Notes under the pieces: generated by a model | Told to the model about the DNA's origin: nothing | What the model saw: the letters and a program-made list of their open reading frames with translations, nothing else | The model's database searches: none | Shown: positions 39,023 to 54,000 of the stretch, in pieces | How the letters are laid out: each line of letters starts with the position of its first letter | Numbering within the stretch: position 1 is the first letter of the stretch | Program-made: the position numbers and the translations under genes | Assembly (NCBI RefSeq): GCF_020497125.1 | Contig: NC_059084.1 | Coordinates: 6,289,501-6,353,500 of the forward strand | From: Mauremys mutica | Taxonomy: Eukaryota > Chordata > Testudines > Geoemydidae | Direction: 5' to 3' | Length of the DNA stretch: 64,000 bases

Positions 39023-42000
39023 GTAAGTGCGGACGCCCAGCTGGGCCCGGGGCCGAGGGCTTCTCCTCCCGCCCCTCCTCCCCCAGCCCGTGTGCCTGCC
39101 CCGCGAGGTCCCTCTCGCCTTCCTGGGGCCCTAGGCACTCCCTTTAACTCTTCCCTCTCCTGATCCGTGGCCATTTCCAGCGAGGGCCAGCCCTTAATAG
39201 TAAAATAAAGCTGTTAGCCCCCCCCCTCCCCCCTTCACCTTTCCCCCCCCCCTCTGTGCTCACTTCTCCCCCACAACCCTGTCTGCAATGAGACAAGAGC
39301 ATTTTCCAAAACTGACTTTCTCCTCTGTCTTTATTTTCCTCTTCACAATCGTGTGCATGGCATCATAGCGACCGAAAGGACAAGATAATAAAGGTAAGGC
39401 GAATGCTGGGATTTTTCCACTTGAGTTGTTGTTGCTGAAGGTAGATGAAGCAGGCAGTGATGGGTGAACCAATAGGCATTAGTCTAAACTCTCTGGTGAA
39501 ATATGGAGCAAAGTGGGTTTTTTTAAAAGGAAACTGATTCCTAAGGGTTTTTTTGCATGCCACTAGTGCCACTGTGTTTTTAAGGTTGTACAGTACTAAG
39601 CAGGCTTTCAGTGTTTAATAATAAAAACATTTTTAAGAAAGGCAAATTGTTATAGTTACAAATAGATATACAAATACAGTTTAAGAGATTCATTTACTCA
39701 AGTGACAGATTAAAAAGTACCCAAACTTGCTTTACAGTATTTTTCTGCTATATAATTATTGTTCTGTTACTGGACTGGTATTGGCAAATGACAGTTTATA
39801 GATTATGACAGGTGGTACATTGGTACAAGTTTTTTCATGAAATAATTTCAGTATTAAGCAAAAAAAAGTTCTTTGATAGTGTGACACGCTTTTGTGTGAC
39901 CTCAAGCACATTGTCACAAATGAAACTTCAGAAGCAAGTTGGCTTTCAAGTAAATGGCCTGCTTTATAAACTACGTTATGTATGGTACTATGACTGTTAC
40001 CAAATACATAACTGTTTAATAATAGAAAGGATACTCCCATCAATTTACGTAGGCACATCTTTTCAGTGTTAAGGTTCTTTGAATTTCACTTTATCAGTGT
40101 TTCAAACAGCTATAGTCCCAACAAGATCATATTTTTCCCCAGTTTATAATAAACCCTTCTTATTATGCGTCCATTTTCTCTGAAGTGTCTTCCTAACATT
40201 AGTTTACACTTGCAGACCTCTTTGAAATCCCCACTTTAGTTTTATTTTTTAGCGTCGTATTTCTTTTTCCTGTCGTAATATTTTTAGTTTAGCCTTCCTG
40301 TGACACTCTTGAACTGCTTTCCAATGGCTTAATGTATACAATGTGACTTATGCTTTGAAACAAATGATGAAAATTAAGAATGAAGTGACTTTAATAATTT
40401 GTTTATGTAGCATCTTCCAGCTGTGGATTTCAGTGTGATTTACAGATATTATTAATAACTGAGTCTCAAATATCTCTGATTTAGTGAAGTTTTATCTCAC
40501 TTTTACAGACAAGAAAACCAAGGCTTGCATTTAAAGCTTTTAAATATTATTAGGATGTCAAACACTCAACAGCCAGTATTTTACTGTTCCACCTCTGATA
40601 TGATTTAACATTACTTTTTAAAGAGGCAGCTCAGCTTTTACAGAAGATACTGTTCTGTCCTCCAGTTCTTCTCACAAGTTCATGTCAAAAGTTGTCTATT
40701 TGGTTTTAAGATATTTTATGGGGAAAGTATAAATACTTACGTTTACTAAAATTGCAGGTTCCTCTGACTCTCTGTAACTGTCATTCAGATCAGTTTTGTA
40801 AGCAATAGTGACATTTAGAGTGCATGTGGAAGTTCTCATTCTGGTGAAATCTGGCCCCTTTGCCTTCCAGGGGTTATTAACAATGCCACAAGAAGGAAGG
40901 GAGCTAACTTATTTTTGTCAAGTTACTCTAGGGTGAGTTTCTTTACTGAAACATTGTCAGACAATGTTATAATATGTTGCAACTTTTTGTTTTAGTACAA
41001 AATGGTTCATTGCATCAGAAGGACACAGTTCACGACAACGATTTTGAACCTTACCTTTCTGGACAGTCAAATCAGGTTAGTGCATCTCTGTTAATTTTGG
41101 TGGCTTTTTTAAGGGATGTGGAGGGTAGTGTTGCTTGTACAGCAAACACCAGTATGACTTGTTTATACCCCGGGGATAGCTTTAAAATGAAATAGAAAAA
41201 GCTATAGTGCCTGAAGTGTTACTGAGTAATGGCATTAGCATTTTAGCTCAGAATACTGGTGGTATTATTATTTATTATTTATATCTAGTTTGTTCACATG
41301 TGGAAATGAAGTTATTTAGAAATCCTAGTTTCTGCTGGGCACTTACCAAACGACACATTTCCTGTAAAAGCTGACATAGTTGGCAGCCTGCCAAGGGCCC
41401 TTGACTTTCAGTTCTTTAATAAACAAATCACCCATTATTGCAGTCATTGGGGTTCTGCTTCTGTATGACTGGTGGATTGAACCCTTGTGCTGTAAGTGGA
41501 AATAAATGGTAAGTGACCACAGTATCATTTGAAACTCTCTTAAAGATGCCATGATGAGGACTGATAGACTTTAAGGCCAGAAGGCACCATCATGATCATC
41601 TAATCTGACTTCTGCACATCACAGGCCACAGATCCTCACTCACCAATTCTTGCAGTAGATCCATAATCTCTGGCTGAGTTACTGAAGTCCTCAACTCTTA
41701 CCTCTTTGCAGAGGCGTATTATCTAGAGATGATAAACGAAAGATGAGCTGCTTGAGGGCATTGTAAAAATAGTGTAAATTATACATATATATGAATCAAA
41801 CCAAGAGTACAAATTACATTTTGTTAAAAATCCTGAATAACTAAAATTTACTGGGGGGGAGTTGGAAATTTAAAAACAATGTAAATAGAGTACATTTTAC
41901 TCACATTAATAACTTAATGTGCAAACTTATTTTAAGAAATGTAAATCAAGCTCCAAAAAATTATGCTTAAAAGTTTAAATACCAAAAAAATATAAGAAAC

Positions 42001-45000
42001 TAGCTTTCTCCTATCCTCACTTCTGTGTCACTGAACTCCACACAATTATGCACACTTTTCTTTGTAAAATAGGAGGTCAGATTTGGAATAGTAGTGGTTC
42101 TTCCATGTGAAAATTGAGCTACAATATCAAATTGTACTACTTGTAATTTCAAGTGCCTGGGAACACTAGCTAAAATGTATTAGCCCGTTATTGGTAGGTA
42201 TTGCTGTTGTATAGCATTCCAACACAGAAATGAAGAAACCAGTCCAAATATACAGCCAGTCAGAACATCTGTCATAAGTGATAGACCAAGAAAAATATCT
42301 GCAGATACATAATCTGTTCCCAGTTAACACAAAGGGGTTAGCAAAGAGAACTGTGGGAGGGGCTCAAAAAGGTCAAGAATAAATATGTTGAAATAAATGT
42401 ATCACTACTCACTTCCTTCAGGGTTTCTCTTACACCCTGTGGCATAAAGCCAAACAAAATAGACTGAATGCTTTGTTTAAATGTCTGGTGAAATTCTTTA
42501 TTCTGCTAGGATTCATGTGGAAACTTTCCACACTGGGTGCTTAGATGGTGACAGTCCAAGGAATTTGGTTAGGGTGTCTCCGAGAACATACATATTTCTG
42601 GAACAAAACACCTGTTGATTTCAATCACTTATGGTCAAGGACCCTTCTAGCTAGAGCTATAAAAGGTCTAAGCTGTCACCGAGTGTATGGAGATGGTGCA
42701 GATTAGCTAAGAATGAGAGTTAAGTCTACAGAGTTTGAAGTGTTGGTGGTAAAAAACCACTTCCATTTTTGTATTATTGGTGCTTACATTTTTGAAGACA
42801 TCAAGAATACTGTGGTGTAAAATAAAAGACATTGATGTCAGTGTCAGACAAAATAATGGGTCTCAGAAAATGTCTTCATGTCCTGAGTATTATTCCTTTA
42901 GTCCAAGAGGTTTTGAAAATCCAGGCACAAGAAACACTACTGCAGAAAACACAAAACCAGAATTGAATGTTTTTATGTCTTTTAGTGAATGTTCTCAATA
43001 GTAAAAAGGCTTAGTGTATCTCTTAATGTTAGAACTCTGTGGATTAATTCTTTACATTGTGATTCACGATGTTGATTTCACTATACTTAGGGGTGCTGTG
43101 GGAGGTAGTCACTGGAAGGATGAGTTGTACAGATTACTCCGTTCACTGAATCAGATTTGGTATTCAGCACTAGTATTTTTAGCAAGAAATTTCTGCATAG
43201 GTTTCAGAATGAGTTTAGAAAAAGTGATGTTATGGGTGAAGAATTAGAAAATAAGCTTCTACTGGAATCAACTATGTTATTCTGTCAAGCCATAGTTAGG
43301 ATTCCAAACTTGGAGTCTGTCATTCTCCTTTCAAGAATCTTATAATGGTCTGATCATGAGTAAGAAAGGTGTAGCTGCTATTTGATTCTTGCTTATTTGT
43401 GATGGTTCACACTGTGTGCGTCATTGTTTTTTTAATTCTCATGATTTTGCTTAGAATAAATTAGGAAAAATGCTAACCATTATACTTGTCTTGCATTGAA
43501 CCATTCTTAGTGTCTTATAGTAACTAAAGCCATCAGATTTCAAAAACTGAATGCGTAGAAGCATCTGCCATTAAGATTGACATTTTTGTCCACCTCAGAA
43601 ATACCCTCTTTTCTTCCTCCCTCTCTTTTAATGACTTAGAGCCATTTTAAAGGGGTAATGTCATCTTAAGTCACATTTATCCACTCTTTTTTACTTGTAA
43701 TATCTAAGCTTGCTATAACTGAAGTAGACCAGAGAGAAGGAAATTTATTTTCGGTTGTGCTTTGTGCATCTGATGTCACTCCATGTGTAGACATTACTCT
43801 TTCCAGTGCATACTCAGTTTCCCCTTTTTTATTTGGTTCTTGGAGCAATTCCAGAAAAGAAAAACTTTTTTTTTTTTTTGGTTGCTTGGTTATAAAAGTG
43901 TAAAAACTGACAAGGGAACTCTGAGAAAGGTGTACTGCTTAAAACTATCCAACTTCAACTATGTGGGGGGGGAGTGTTAATTTTTTAAAGTTACCCTTAA
44001 ATTTTAGTGTAAATGTAAAATATACGTACTTGTAAAATCTCAGTCTATCAAAATAGAAGTGACAGATCAGAAGCAACTCTTTTTTCTCTGATATTGTGTA
44101 ATTTTTTTTTTTTTTTTTACTTTCCATTTACTGACACACAATATTGTGCTCAGGGTAATTCGTAGTGAGTGTGAAAGGCCATAGAAATACCTATCCTAAG
44201 AGTGTCTTCATTCTTTTGGGGGAGAGGAATCAATCTCAATCCTTCCTTACTTTTGTGGCACTAAGTAATTTTCTTAGTGTTTTCAAGGCATACCTTGAAT
44301 TAAGAGAAGCAAATACACTAGGTTACGTGTGAAAGCCAATTTTAACAAGCAGTCACTCCCTTTTCTCTGTAGTGTATGGAATCTGCTTCCTTATGAAGTC
44401 AGCCTCAGCTCATCCTAACCCCCCTCATCCCCACCCCCCAAAAATGCATGTTGTGAAATCCCTGAAATATCAGTTTCTTAACATTTTTGTATGGTTGCAG
44501 AAATGAACTTGGATTTGGTTTCCTTTTGGGGGGATGATGTTCTTTCATTTTTTTAAACAGATGTTTGTCTGAAATGAACTTGCTAAGGGTCAAAGGTTCA
44601 AGGAAATAGATTTTTTGCTAAAAGTTTAAAAAAATAAAATAAAAATTAACGTTCTTAACCTTCATAAACTAAGGATCTGTTTGGTGTCTGGGAATGCTAA
44701 TTGCTGCACAACTTGGCTGAGCCCTTTGGCAAGAAATGCTAATACAGTATTTTGCAATCTAATGCTTCTCTCGTCTCCAGTATGTAAAGCATCAGGTACA
44801 GAAAAATGTACCTGATTCGAAGAACTTAAGTTTTTGTATACATTGTCTGGGGGAGGAGAAAGGAGGGAAAATATTCTCCTCTTTGAATTTTAACCAGTAC
44901 CTTACATTCTCATACTACCTCTTCACCTTTCTCTGATCTGCCTTCTTTCTTGCTATCATTTTGCGTTGGCAGTTTTTTGTTTGGCGTATTGTTAAATAAG

Positions 45001-48000
45001 ATGGGTGGCCTCCATTGTCCATGATTTCTATTAAGTGCTGCTTCTACTTTTTTTTTTTTCTATTAACTTTTAATTTGCTGCAGTTGAAGCCCCATCACTG
45101 ACTTTCAGACCCAAGTGGCTGGGACATGCTATAGCCTGTTGCCATGCCTAGACTTATTTGCAGGAGAGGTAGGTCCACAGCAGGCAACTCCTGGACAAGA
45201 GACAAGATAAGACTTTCATCATATTGAATAGTGTTAATTTTAAGCTTTGTTTCTATGTAATTTTTACTAGTAACTTAATCTTAAATTTACTACAGAATAT
45301 TTTAAATCTTTATTTGTACTTCTGCATTATTATGTGATGGGGAGTGAAGAGAGTGGAAGAAACCAAGAGTCAATTGAACACTTGGTAAGAGAATAGAGGG
45401 GAAAACTTGAATGCCTGATCCTAAAAAGCAGCTAAGAGGTGGGGGGAAGGGACACACATGATGAGCTTGTCCCTGGAGCAGCTTTAAAGCAAAAATCTAC
45501 GTGCTGCTACAAGCCAGTTGATTTTTTTCATAGGATTCTAAAAGATGGTCAGACAGATTTGGGAAAAGCTGGTGGGAGGAGCTCCAAGCTTCTGTAACTG
45601 GACTGCTGCGTGGGGCAATGAGACCTTGGTGGAAAAGAGTAACTCTTGAATAAAACCTGAGTGATTTACATATGTCAGATGCAGAATTTGCATATGTCAG
45701 ATGCAGAATTTGTGTCTATAGGTTTATATCCCTGACGTACTAATAAACTCTGTTTGTAAACTGAAATGCCTTGACACCAGGACTTATTTAAGCAAACCCC
45801 CATTCTTATCCAACTTAGCTTTGCTTATGACCTCCTTCTGGTCTCTGACCTAAGTCTTCAGAGGTAGAAGTCCAGGGGACTAATCTTTACGATCTGTTAC
45901 CACTTCACTAATGTTTTACTTCTTGTTTACAAATACAGAAAAATCACAGTCACAAACTTCTTGTCTGTTAAGAATTATGAAGCCATGGTAGCAACTCCAT
46001 AGTTAAGATTGTAACCAGCTTTTTATTATATTCTTCACCTTAACAAAATAAAATCACTGTACTTAAAATTTCTTTGGTATAGACTTCTTCCAGAAGATCT
46101 TTCTATAATATTTGGCAATCGGGAAAAGGTGACTCTGAAAAATCAGAGGTGTTAATCTACTGTACCAGTTTCCTAACATCTCTAATGTTCTCTATACCTG
46201 CTTGGTCTACAAACTCCATATTAACTAATTAGGCTGCTGTGAGGATTGTGGAAACTATAAGCTGAGTTGTCACTTAAAATGCATTCTAACTAACGTTCTG
46301 CAGCTGTGCTTGGGGCAGACACCTGTGCCCATGTGGAGCCTCATTGGCTCTAGTCTCTGTAGTTACTTGTGCAACACAACAAGGGTGGATGGAAAACTCT
46401 TATTACTCGATGCTTTTACAGATACAAATCCTTGATTTTCAATATTAACCACTTTGACTGTGGATTTTCTCTTTCCAGTTGCCAGATAGGGGTCAAGAAG
46501 AGATTTAGGATTTTCCAGAACTATTTTTTCACCCCAGCACACAGCTATTTTTTTAAAATCTACTCTCATTTTGTAACTCCTAAGGATGTTACATATATTG
46601 TATGCATTTTTAAATGCTCATGCCAATATATTCAGTCTCATTTACAGTCAAGCTTGAATATTGTCCTATTTTGAAGTCAAGCATTTGTCTTTACACCCCA
46701 GATTTCAGTTACTTTAATATCCTCTACATACAGCCTCAAATACTCATCACAGACTATTTAAAATTATAGTACAAACAACAGTCAAATTGGGTCAAGCCAA
46801 ATTATTTATTCTCCCCCTCCGTGGGTCTGGCATTCAGCCAGTAACATTGTGACTCCAGTGCAGTCACAAATACTAGTCAGATCTTCCTTTTTCCAAAACA
46901 AATTTGGAGTTTTAGATATTGCTCATAATTGCAAAAGGTGAGTTGACAAATTAAAAATGTACTTAACATACATCATGCATATAGTGCACAGTATGAGGAC
47001 AGTGTTCCATTTCCTAGCACTTCCCTACATAAACATAATATTTCTTAAGTTGTACATAAATAAAAATTCTGAAAAGAATGAAGGCTGCACATCATGCAAC
47101 ATATGCAGAGCAATTTTTCACATTCTATAAAATACTTTGTTGTTTTCACATGAACGTTTGGTAGTATGTACTACTTTTTTGTGTAACTTAATAAACTTAA
47201 AGACTATATAATGGATGGATTATATAAAACAAAGCCAATAAATAATATATGTCGTGTTATGCAGCAAAACCTGCTTATCTATTCGTTCATCTTTCTCTTG
47301 ATTTTGGAGTTAAAATCACTAATTTTGTATTTTTCAGAAGTTATGTTAGTACAAACTTGTGTAAATCTTAATATTCAAATAGAATTATCTTCAATCTCGT
47401 ACAATTTCTAGATCCTATTAATTTCTGAGAGTTGGTCTTGCTGCAATTTTAAAATTGTTTTTCTATAATCATTGCATACTGCTGATGATTAAACACAATA
47501 TCTTAAACTTTTAGTACAAAGTATTTGGTCATATACTCATAGAACAAATATGTTTCTCAATTACAAGTCTTGAATTTTCATGACAGATGAATTATCTGCA
47601 GTGTAATAAGTGAGTTTGAGGTTATGGGGTCAACTAGCATTCATCTGAGAGTGATGGTCACTGTTTAAAAATCTACAGGAAGTGGAGAAGGAGAATGCAT
47701 CTCTGGTATAGGAATATATAAGATGCAATGACATTAACTTAGACTAAACAGGCCATGGAATAATAAGTTGTGTAACTTGGAGTTTGAAACAGTGGTTACT
47801 ACTTAACGTCTTTTCTATTTAGTAGTATGCAAATGTAGTCATTTATGAAAAAGTGCATACATCTGAAATTTCTCTTCTTTTCTTTAACAGAATAATAGCT
47901 ATCCATCAATGACTGATCCCTATTTGTCCAATTATTATCCACCATCTATTGGGTTTCCCTATTCTCTCAGTGAAGCACCGTGGTCTACTGGAGGAGATCC

Positions 48001-51000
48001 TCCTATCCCATACCTCACCACCTATGGACAGCTCAGTAATGGAGACCATCATTTTATGCATGATGCTGTTTTTGGACAGCCTGGGGGTCTGGGAAATAAC
48101 ATCTACCAACACAGATTTAATTTTTTCCCTGAAAATCCTGCTTTCTCAGCTTGGGGAACAAGTGGATCCCAAGGACAGCAGACTCAAAGTTCAGCTTATG
48201 GGAGCAGTTACAGCTACCCACCTAGTTCACTGGGTGGTACTATTGTGGATGGACAAACAGGATTTCATAATGATACTTTGAATAAAGCACCTGGAATGAA
48301 TAGTATTGAACAGGGAATGGTTGGACTTAAGATTGGTGGAGATGTAACAACTTCTGCTGTGAAAACAGTAGGTTCTGTTGTCAACAGTGCTGGAATGACA
48401 GGTGCTCTTCCTGGTAATGGTGGATCCAGTGTAAACTTGCCAGTATCTAAACCAACCTCTTGGGCTGCTATTGCCAGCAAGCCTGCAAAACCACAGCCTA
48501 AAATGAAAACAAAAACTGGGCCTGTAATTGGAGGAGCTTTGCCTCCGCCACCTATAAAACATAATATGGACATAGGTACTTGGGATAATAAGGGTCCTGT
48601 GGCAAAAGTTCCTGCTCCCCAACAGATCCCATCTCCTCAATCTGTCCCACAGCAACAAATGGTTCAGCCTATTCCAGCTCAACCTCCTCCATTGACCCAG
48701 CCACAGTATCAAAATCCTCAGCAACCACCCCAAAACCGCTGGGTGGCTCCCCGCAACAGAAATGCAGCTTTTGGCCAAAGTGGAGGAACTGGTAATGATA
48801 GCAACTCAACTGGCAGTACCCAGCCTAACTCTGTCCCAAGTGGTGAATCCCATCCCGTTCTTGAAAAACTGAAAGCTGCTCATAGCTATAACCCGAAAGA
48901 TTTTGAATGGAATCTTAAAAATGGACGTGTGTTCATAATAAAGAGCTATTCTGAGGATGATATTCATCGTTCCATTAAATATTCTATTTGGTGTAGCACA
49001 GAACATGGCAACAAACGCTTGGACAGCGCTTTCCGATCCATGAATAGTAAGGGCCCGGTCTACTTACTGTTCAGTGTTAATGGTAGTGGACATTTCTGTG
49101 GAGTAGCAGAAATGAAATCACCTGTGGACTATGGCACTAGTGCTGGCGTCTGGTCTCAGGACAAATGGAAGGGGAAATTTGATGTCAAATGGATCTTTGT
49201 GAAGGACGTGCCCAACAACCAGCTCCGACACATCAGGCTGGAGAACAATGACAACAAACCAGTTACAAACTCCCGTGACACACAGGAGGTGCCCTTAGAA
49301 AAAGCAAAACAAGTGCTTAAAATTATTGCTACTTACAAGCACACAACCTCCATCTTTGATGACTTTTCCCATTATGAAAAGCGCCAAGAAGAGGAGGAGG
49401 TGGTGCGGAAGGTAAACTTGCATTTTTTAGAAAAAAATTAAAAAGACATACTTGGAAAAATGTGAATGCTGCCATGAGAGAGAGTGTGTGTGTGTTGGGG
49501 GGAAGCTAAGTAGAGATTACAAATATTTTAGAATGTGTTCAAACATGGTTGTCCTAAGTGCATTTAATACTAAAACAAAAACCTGTGCTTCAGTTCTGTT
49601 TGTGGTTTTCATAGTCTCAGGTAAAGTTTGTTTGTTTTTTAAGCCAAGTTAAATATACAAGTAAAATATGTTGCATCCAATTCTACTGGAGCTTGACATT
49701 TTATTTTGGGATTGTTCATGGGATACAGAGCCTATGACTGTTTCAAAGTTGACCCAGGTCAGTGGTTGCCATGTAATAGCTCATTGGCTTCTGTGAATGA
49801 GAAGGTATCAATCCAGTTCATAGTCAAATATTCTGTCACAACTGGCACCTTTGGTTGTATCTTCAGCAGTGAAGCCAAGATTTGAAAAGTCACTGAATTA
49901 TTCTCATCCCATTACCTGGCTTCTCCAGAACAAGAGTTGAGGAAAATTACAGTGTGAGGAAGCTTGTATTGCTGCTGCTGTTCGTTGTATCTATTCTGTG
50001 GATAAATGAAGGATCTGAGTCCTCAGGACTGTCTTAACACCTTCCAACACTAAAAATCACTGGAATTTTTAGAGTAGGGTGTGGGGAGGTGAGGTGGGGA
50101 ATCTCCAGACAGAGTCCCACAGTATATAGCCTATTTTTATATGAAAGTGTGATTATGAAAAGATTTAGCTACCTCCTTGACCCTTGCCTCAAGTCCTATG
50201 CCAAGTGCAGCTCAGCTGGGCCTAAGAATGGGATCCAAATGTCTAACATCAATGACTCTATATATACACTATGGGCTGACTAAGTAGGAGCTGTTAGAAT
50301 GTAATGGTTAGCTGACACTTACAATGGTTTGATATTTGATGTTAGTGTTTCAGTGTATAGTTTCTTCTATAGTTCCTCAGAAGTGTAGAAGTTTGCCAAT
50401 TCAGCTTAGTGCATTTACATGCGCTTCAAAAAAAAATTTAAGCACAGACTTAGATGCAGTGTCCTGAAGTAAAGTGGAAGTTGTAGTAATATGGGGCTTT
50501 CCCTTTATCATCCTTTAAGTTGCTTTTAACCAATGGTGGGCAACTTGTGCGCCACACGCAGCCAGTCAAGGTAATGTGCTGGCAGGCTGCGAGACTGTTT
50601 GTTTACATTGACCGTACACAGGCACGGCTGCCCACAGCTCCCAGTGGCTGCAGTTCGCCATTCCTGGATAATGGGAGCTGCGGGAAGCATCGGCCAGCGC
50701 ATCCCTGTGGCCCGTGCCGCTTCCCGCAGCTCCCATTGGCTGGGAGCAGTGAACCGCGGCCAGTGGGAGCTGCAGGCAGCCGTGCCTGCGGACGGTCAGT
50801 GTAAACAAACTGTCTCACTGCCTGCCAGCACGTTACCATAACAGGCCGTATGTTGCTCACCACTACTTTATACTGTTTGGGGAGGACATACTCTTACAAA
50901 TTCAGGGAAATTCAGTTTTAAGGCTTTAATTCAAATTTCAGCACCACTTTTTCAGTCTAGCCATCTTACAGTATATACACATGCAAATTTCAGGCCAATG

Positions 51001-54000
51001 GTAGCTAGGCCTGATGGAGAAGACCTTCAATTCTCTGAATTAGCTTTTTATGTCCTCTGTGGGATTTTTGGAGCAAAAGCTTTATCCACATCCCTGCAAA
51101 CTTTCTGCCTGCTGAGAATTGTTTCTTCTCACTTTTCCCCAACCACAGTTAGGAGTCAGGAGATCTGCATTGTGTTCCTTTACCACAGGTGAGATGTGAG
51201 ATGGCTAAGGCAAATCACTTAGTCTCTCCATGATAATGCTAAGATTTAACACACACAAAAAACAACCCTCCACCTGGAGTGTCTCTTGTGTCAACCACTG
51301 AAAGTGGTTTCAGGCCTCTCTTCTTCTCAGTTCAAGAGAAAATATTTAATTCTATGTCAATCCTTGCTAGCTTTATGAATGGGATCACCTCTCTCTTATA
51401 ATAGCTCTCTTTATAATATTTAACTCTTTTATAATAGCTCAGTATACTGGCACCAGACCATTGAGCTGACCCCACCTCTGCATTACTTTAATGTGGACTT
51501 TCATTTTCTGCTTCTATTTAAAATTAAATCTATAAACAAAATGTGCCTATCCAGATACTACTTTCTAATAGGATCAGTTTCTCAACAATTAATGCATGTT
51601 TTCTGCCGCACTTAATATTGAGGGAACATTGGGATTCAGTTTAATTACAGATATATTAGACTGATGGTTATATTTTCTAAAGGTATCATTTCTTATATCT
51701 GAATAGCTTTCAAAAATGAGCTGTGTATAAGGAATAGGCTGAGAAAGATGACATGATATAGTGAAAAATAATCAGACTATGGCAGTCAATGTAAATTATA
51801 TTCTGAAAGGAAAGCATCTATTTTTAACCTAAGTGTAAACAAATTTTGGCAGTGCAGTAGCTTGCTGTAAGAGTTTCCTTCTAAAGCATATGCAGAGTCA
51901 AAGCACCTGCTATTGAAATTTAACATACTTGAGAACTCTGTCTTAAACAGACCTTCCATTAAAAAGCAAACATTATATACAGGAACTTTTTGCCAATTAA
52001 AGTTAATACATATGTGTATGTCAGACTTAACTGTAACGGGTTTTCAGATTGCTGTATCCTTCTATTCGTCGTATTTGGTTTAGCGGTCAAATCATTTGTT
52101 TAAAAATGTGTTTATTGTCATCATAATTACATAAAGATAGCCTTTTAAAATCTTATACTATTCAAATATGTATTTTTCTTATTTTGCTGAGAAAATCAAT
52201 AATTTTATGTAATAAAGCCACTGATATTTTAAGAAATATTAAAAATCCCTTTTAGACAGTTTTGCCTACAAATATGAGCAGTGCTGCTTTAACAGTTTAA
52301 TCACCAAGGGCATGTGCAGAACATGTTCCTTAGAAGTTAATCATCCCCTTGCTGCTTATTCTCCAACTAAAGTCAGTCTAGTGTGATACTACATCTTACT
52401 TTTGTGTTAACTATAACTCGTCAAATGAGGATTATGACCTCAGATGAGGACTAAGTAGCTGTGTAGCACCTCTTTGAGCTCAGAGGGGGTGAGTAGTCTC
52501 TTGGTCTGTCCAAGGCCATGATCAAGTGTCTTGATGTTTTTGGTCTTTTGGCCTCGAGATGAAAACCTTGTCTGTGTCTTTGGAACCTTGAGGTAAAAAA
52601 TATAATCTAGTTGGGTAACATTTACCAGAGTGCAGAAGATTCATCCAGGGTCCTCTGCATCACTTAAGACCTGCATTGTCCTCTGTGGATGAAGGAAAGA
52701 TGTAATCACACTTGTAGCCCTGTATGCTGCTAAGTCAAGATGGGAGGGAATAATAGAATTATACTAGTGCAGTTCCAATAGCCTAAAACAATGCATATGC
52801 TAGAGGAGGGGCATTGGCTGCTGTTCTACCCTGTATAACAAAATACCCAGGGTAGGTTGGACATGGATTCACTCTGGCTTACCACCTCTGAATTTTCTGT
52901 TGAAAGCCAGTTTATTCTGGTTTTTGTGCCAAGGGAGGGTTCTAATTTCACCCCAGGTGATCCAAGATCGTACACTGAAAAAGATTAAAACTTCATAACG
53001 TGGGCAAATTATCTAAATAGAAGATTTTGTAAATTTACCGTGAGGCATTAATAGTTCATGAATCATCCCCAGTAAATAAGCTTATTTTAAACTACAAAAT
53101 CTTTCTTCAAAATAAAAAAGCTTGATGTGACATTAGTAAACAAAACAAACTTGTTGTGTATTATGGTTTTTTTGGGTGTATTTTGTTTGGTACAAATTTC
53201 GGGCAGAGGTTGGAGGGGCATTTATGTTCTAGGAGATGAAAATGAAACCTTTACAGATATTGTCTTATATTGATGATTATAGCTGGCTTGGCAGTCTAGT
53301 AACAACACAGTATGCCAGTATCTTGGGGATCTGAGTTCAGGGGCTCTTATACTTCAGAAGGAGGAGGTCTGAAGTGTGCAGCAGATGATGTGCATTCCAC
53401 CCCAAGAAGGCAAGGTCATTGTGTATCTCTTAGCTTCCCAGGTGTCCACTTTGGCCTTGTCTAAGCTAGAATTTGGCAGATGTTAGCTGGAACGTGATAA
53501 CAGCCTAGGGTAGACCAGTTAGTGTGACTATAACATATGTTTAACTGGTAACAAGTTAAAGGCACACTGAGTTGCCTACAATAGGGTGTTAACATGTGCC
53601 AGTTATCTTCCAAATCCTAGTCTGGACTTGTTGGATTTACTGAAGGAGCAACAATGACGGGCTCTGGGGGAGCTGCATGCCCATTTTCTTGTTGGAAGAC
53701 TCACTGGTGTGGAGATTTTCAGGATGGAAAGTGCATGGCATTGGAGTGCATCCTGCTCGCCCCCACCCCCAAATGCTGATAATTACAGTTGCATTTTTAA
53801 GACCAGTGCTTATAACATTACATTTCTTGATTTTAATTATGCTGTGGTAGAGGCTTTTTTTTTGTAGTCTACGTTTTAGTGATAGGGAAGAGGAATGCCA
53901 AGTAAGATTTAATGGGCTCTCTTTTATTAGCTGTGTGTTCCAACTCTGTCCTTCTCTCTCTTTTCTGTCCTTTCATCTCAACTTAACTTCACTCCACTCC

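Larger units (their letters stand above)
38420..39130 (+). promoter_or_regulatory. YTHDF1: CpG-island promoter and 5' UTR of YTHDF1
   Basis: This stretch is very G+C rich and CpG-dense compared with the surrounding A/T-rich DNA, and it surrounds the first coding exon. It contains an NRF1 palindrome, a full CRE and an inverted CCAAT box (separate entries) and no TATA box that I could see. The transcription start is not defined; the island lies upstream of a broadly expressed gene, which fits a dispersed housekeeping promoter (inference). Long open frames across it on both strands result from lack of stop codons in GC-rich DNA. Confidence 0.8.
41076..47890 (+). other. YTHDF1: YTHDF1 intron 3
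   Basis: A 6.8-kb intron with a CR1 tail at 41563-41710, long T runs near 43865 and 44102, and a two-copy 21-bp tandem duplication at 45669-45711. The remainder is A/T-rich with no recognisable gene. Ends TTCTTTTCTTTAACAG. Confidence 0.75.

Noticed and set aside
48227..48778. 183-codon minus-strand open frame
   Set aside because: Shadow of the large YTHDF1 exon; the plus-strand frame matches a known protein throughout.
49412..49441. Extension of YTHDF1 exon 4 by nine codons
   Set aside because: A GTAAAC donor and the conserved in-phase exon at 60064 show that the frame normally splices here; the extension is intron sequence.
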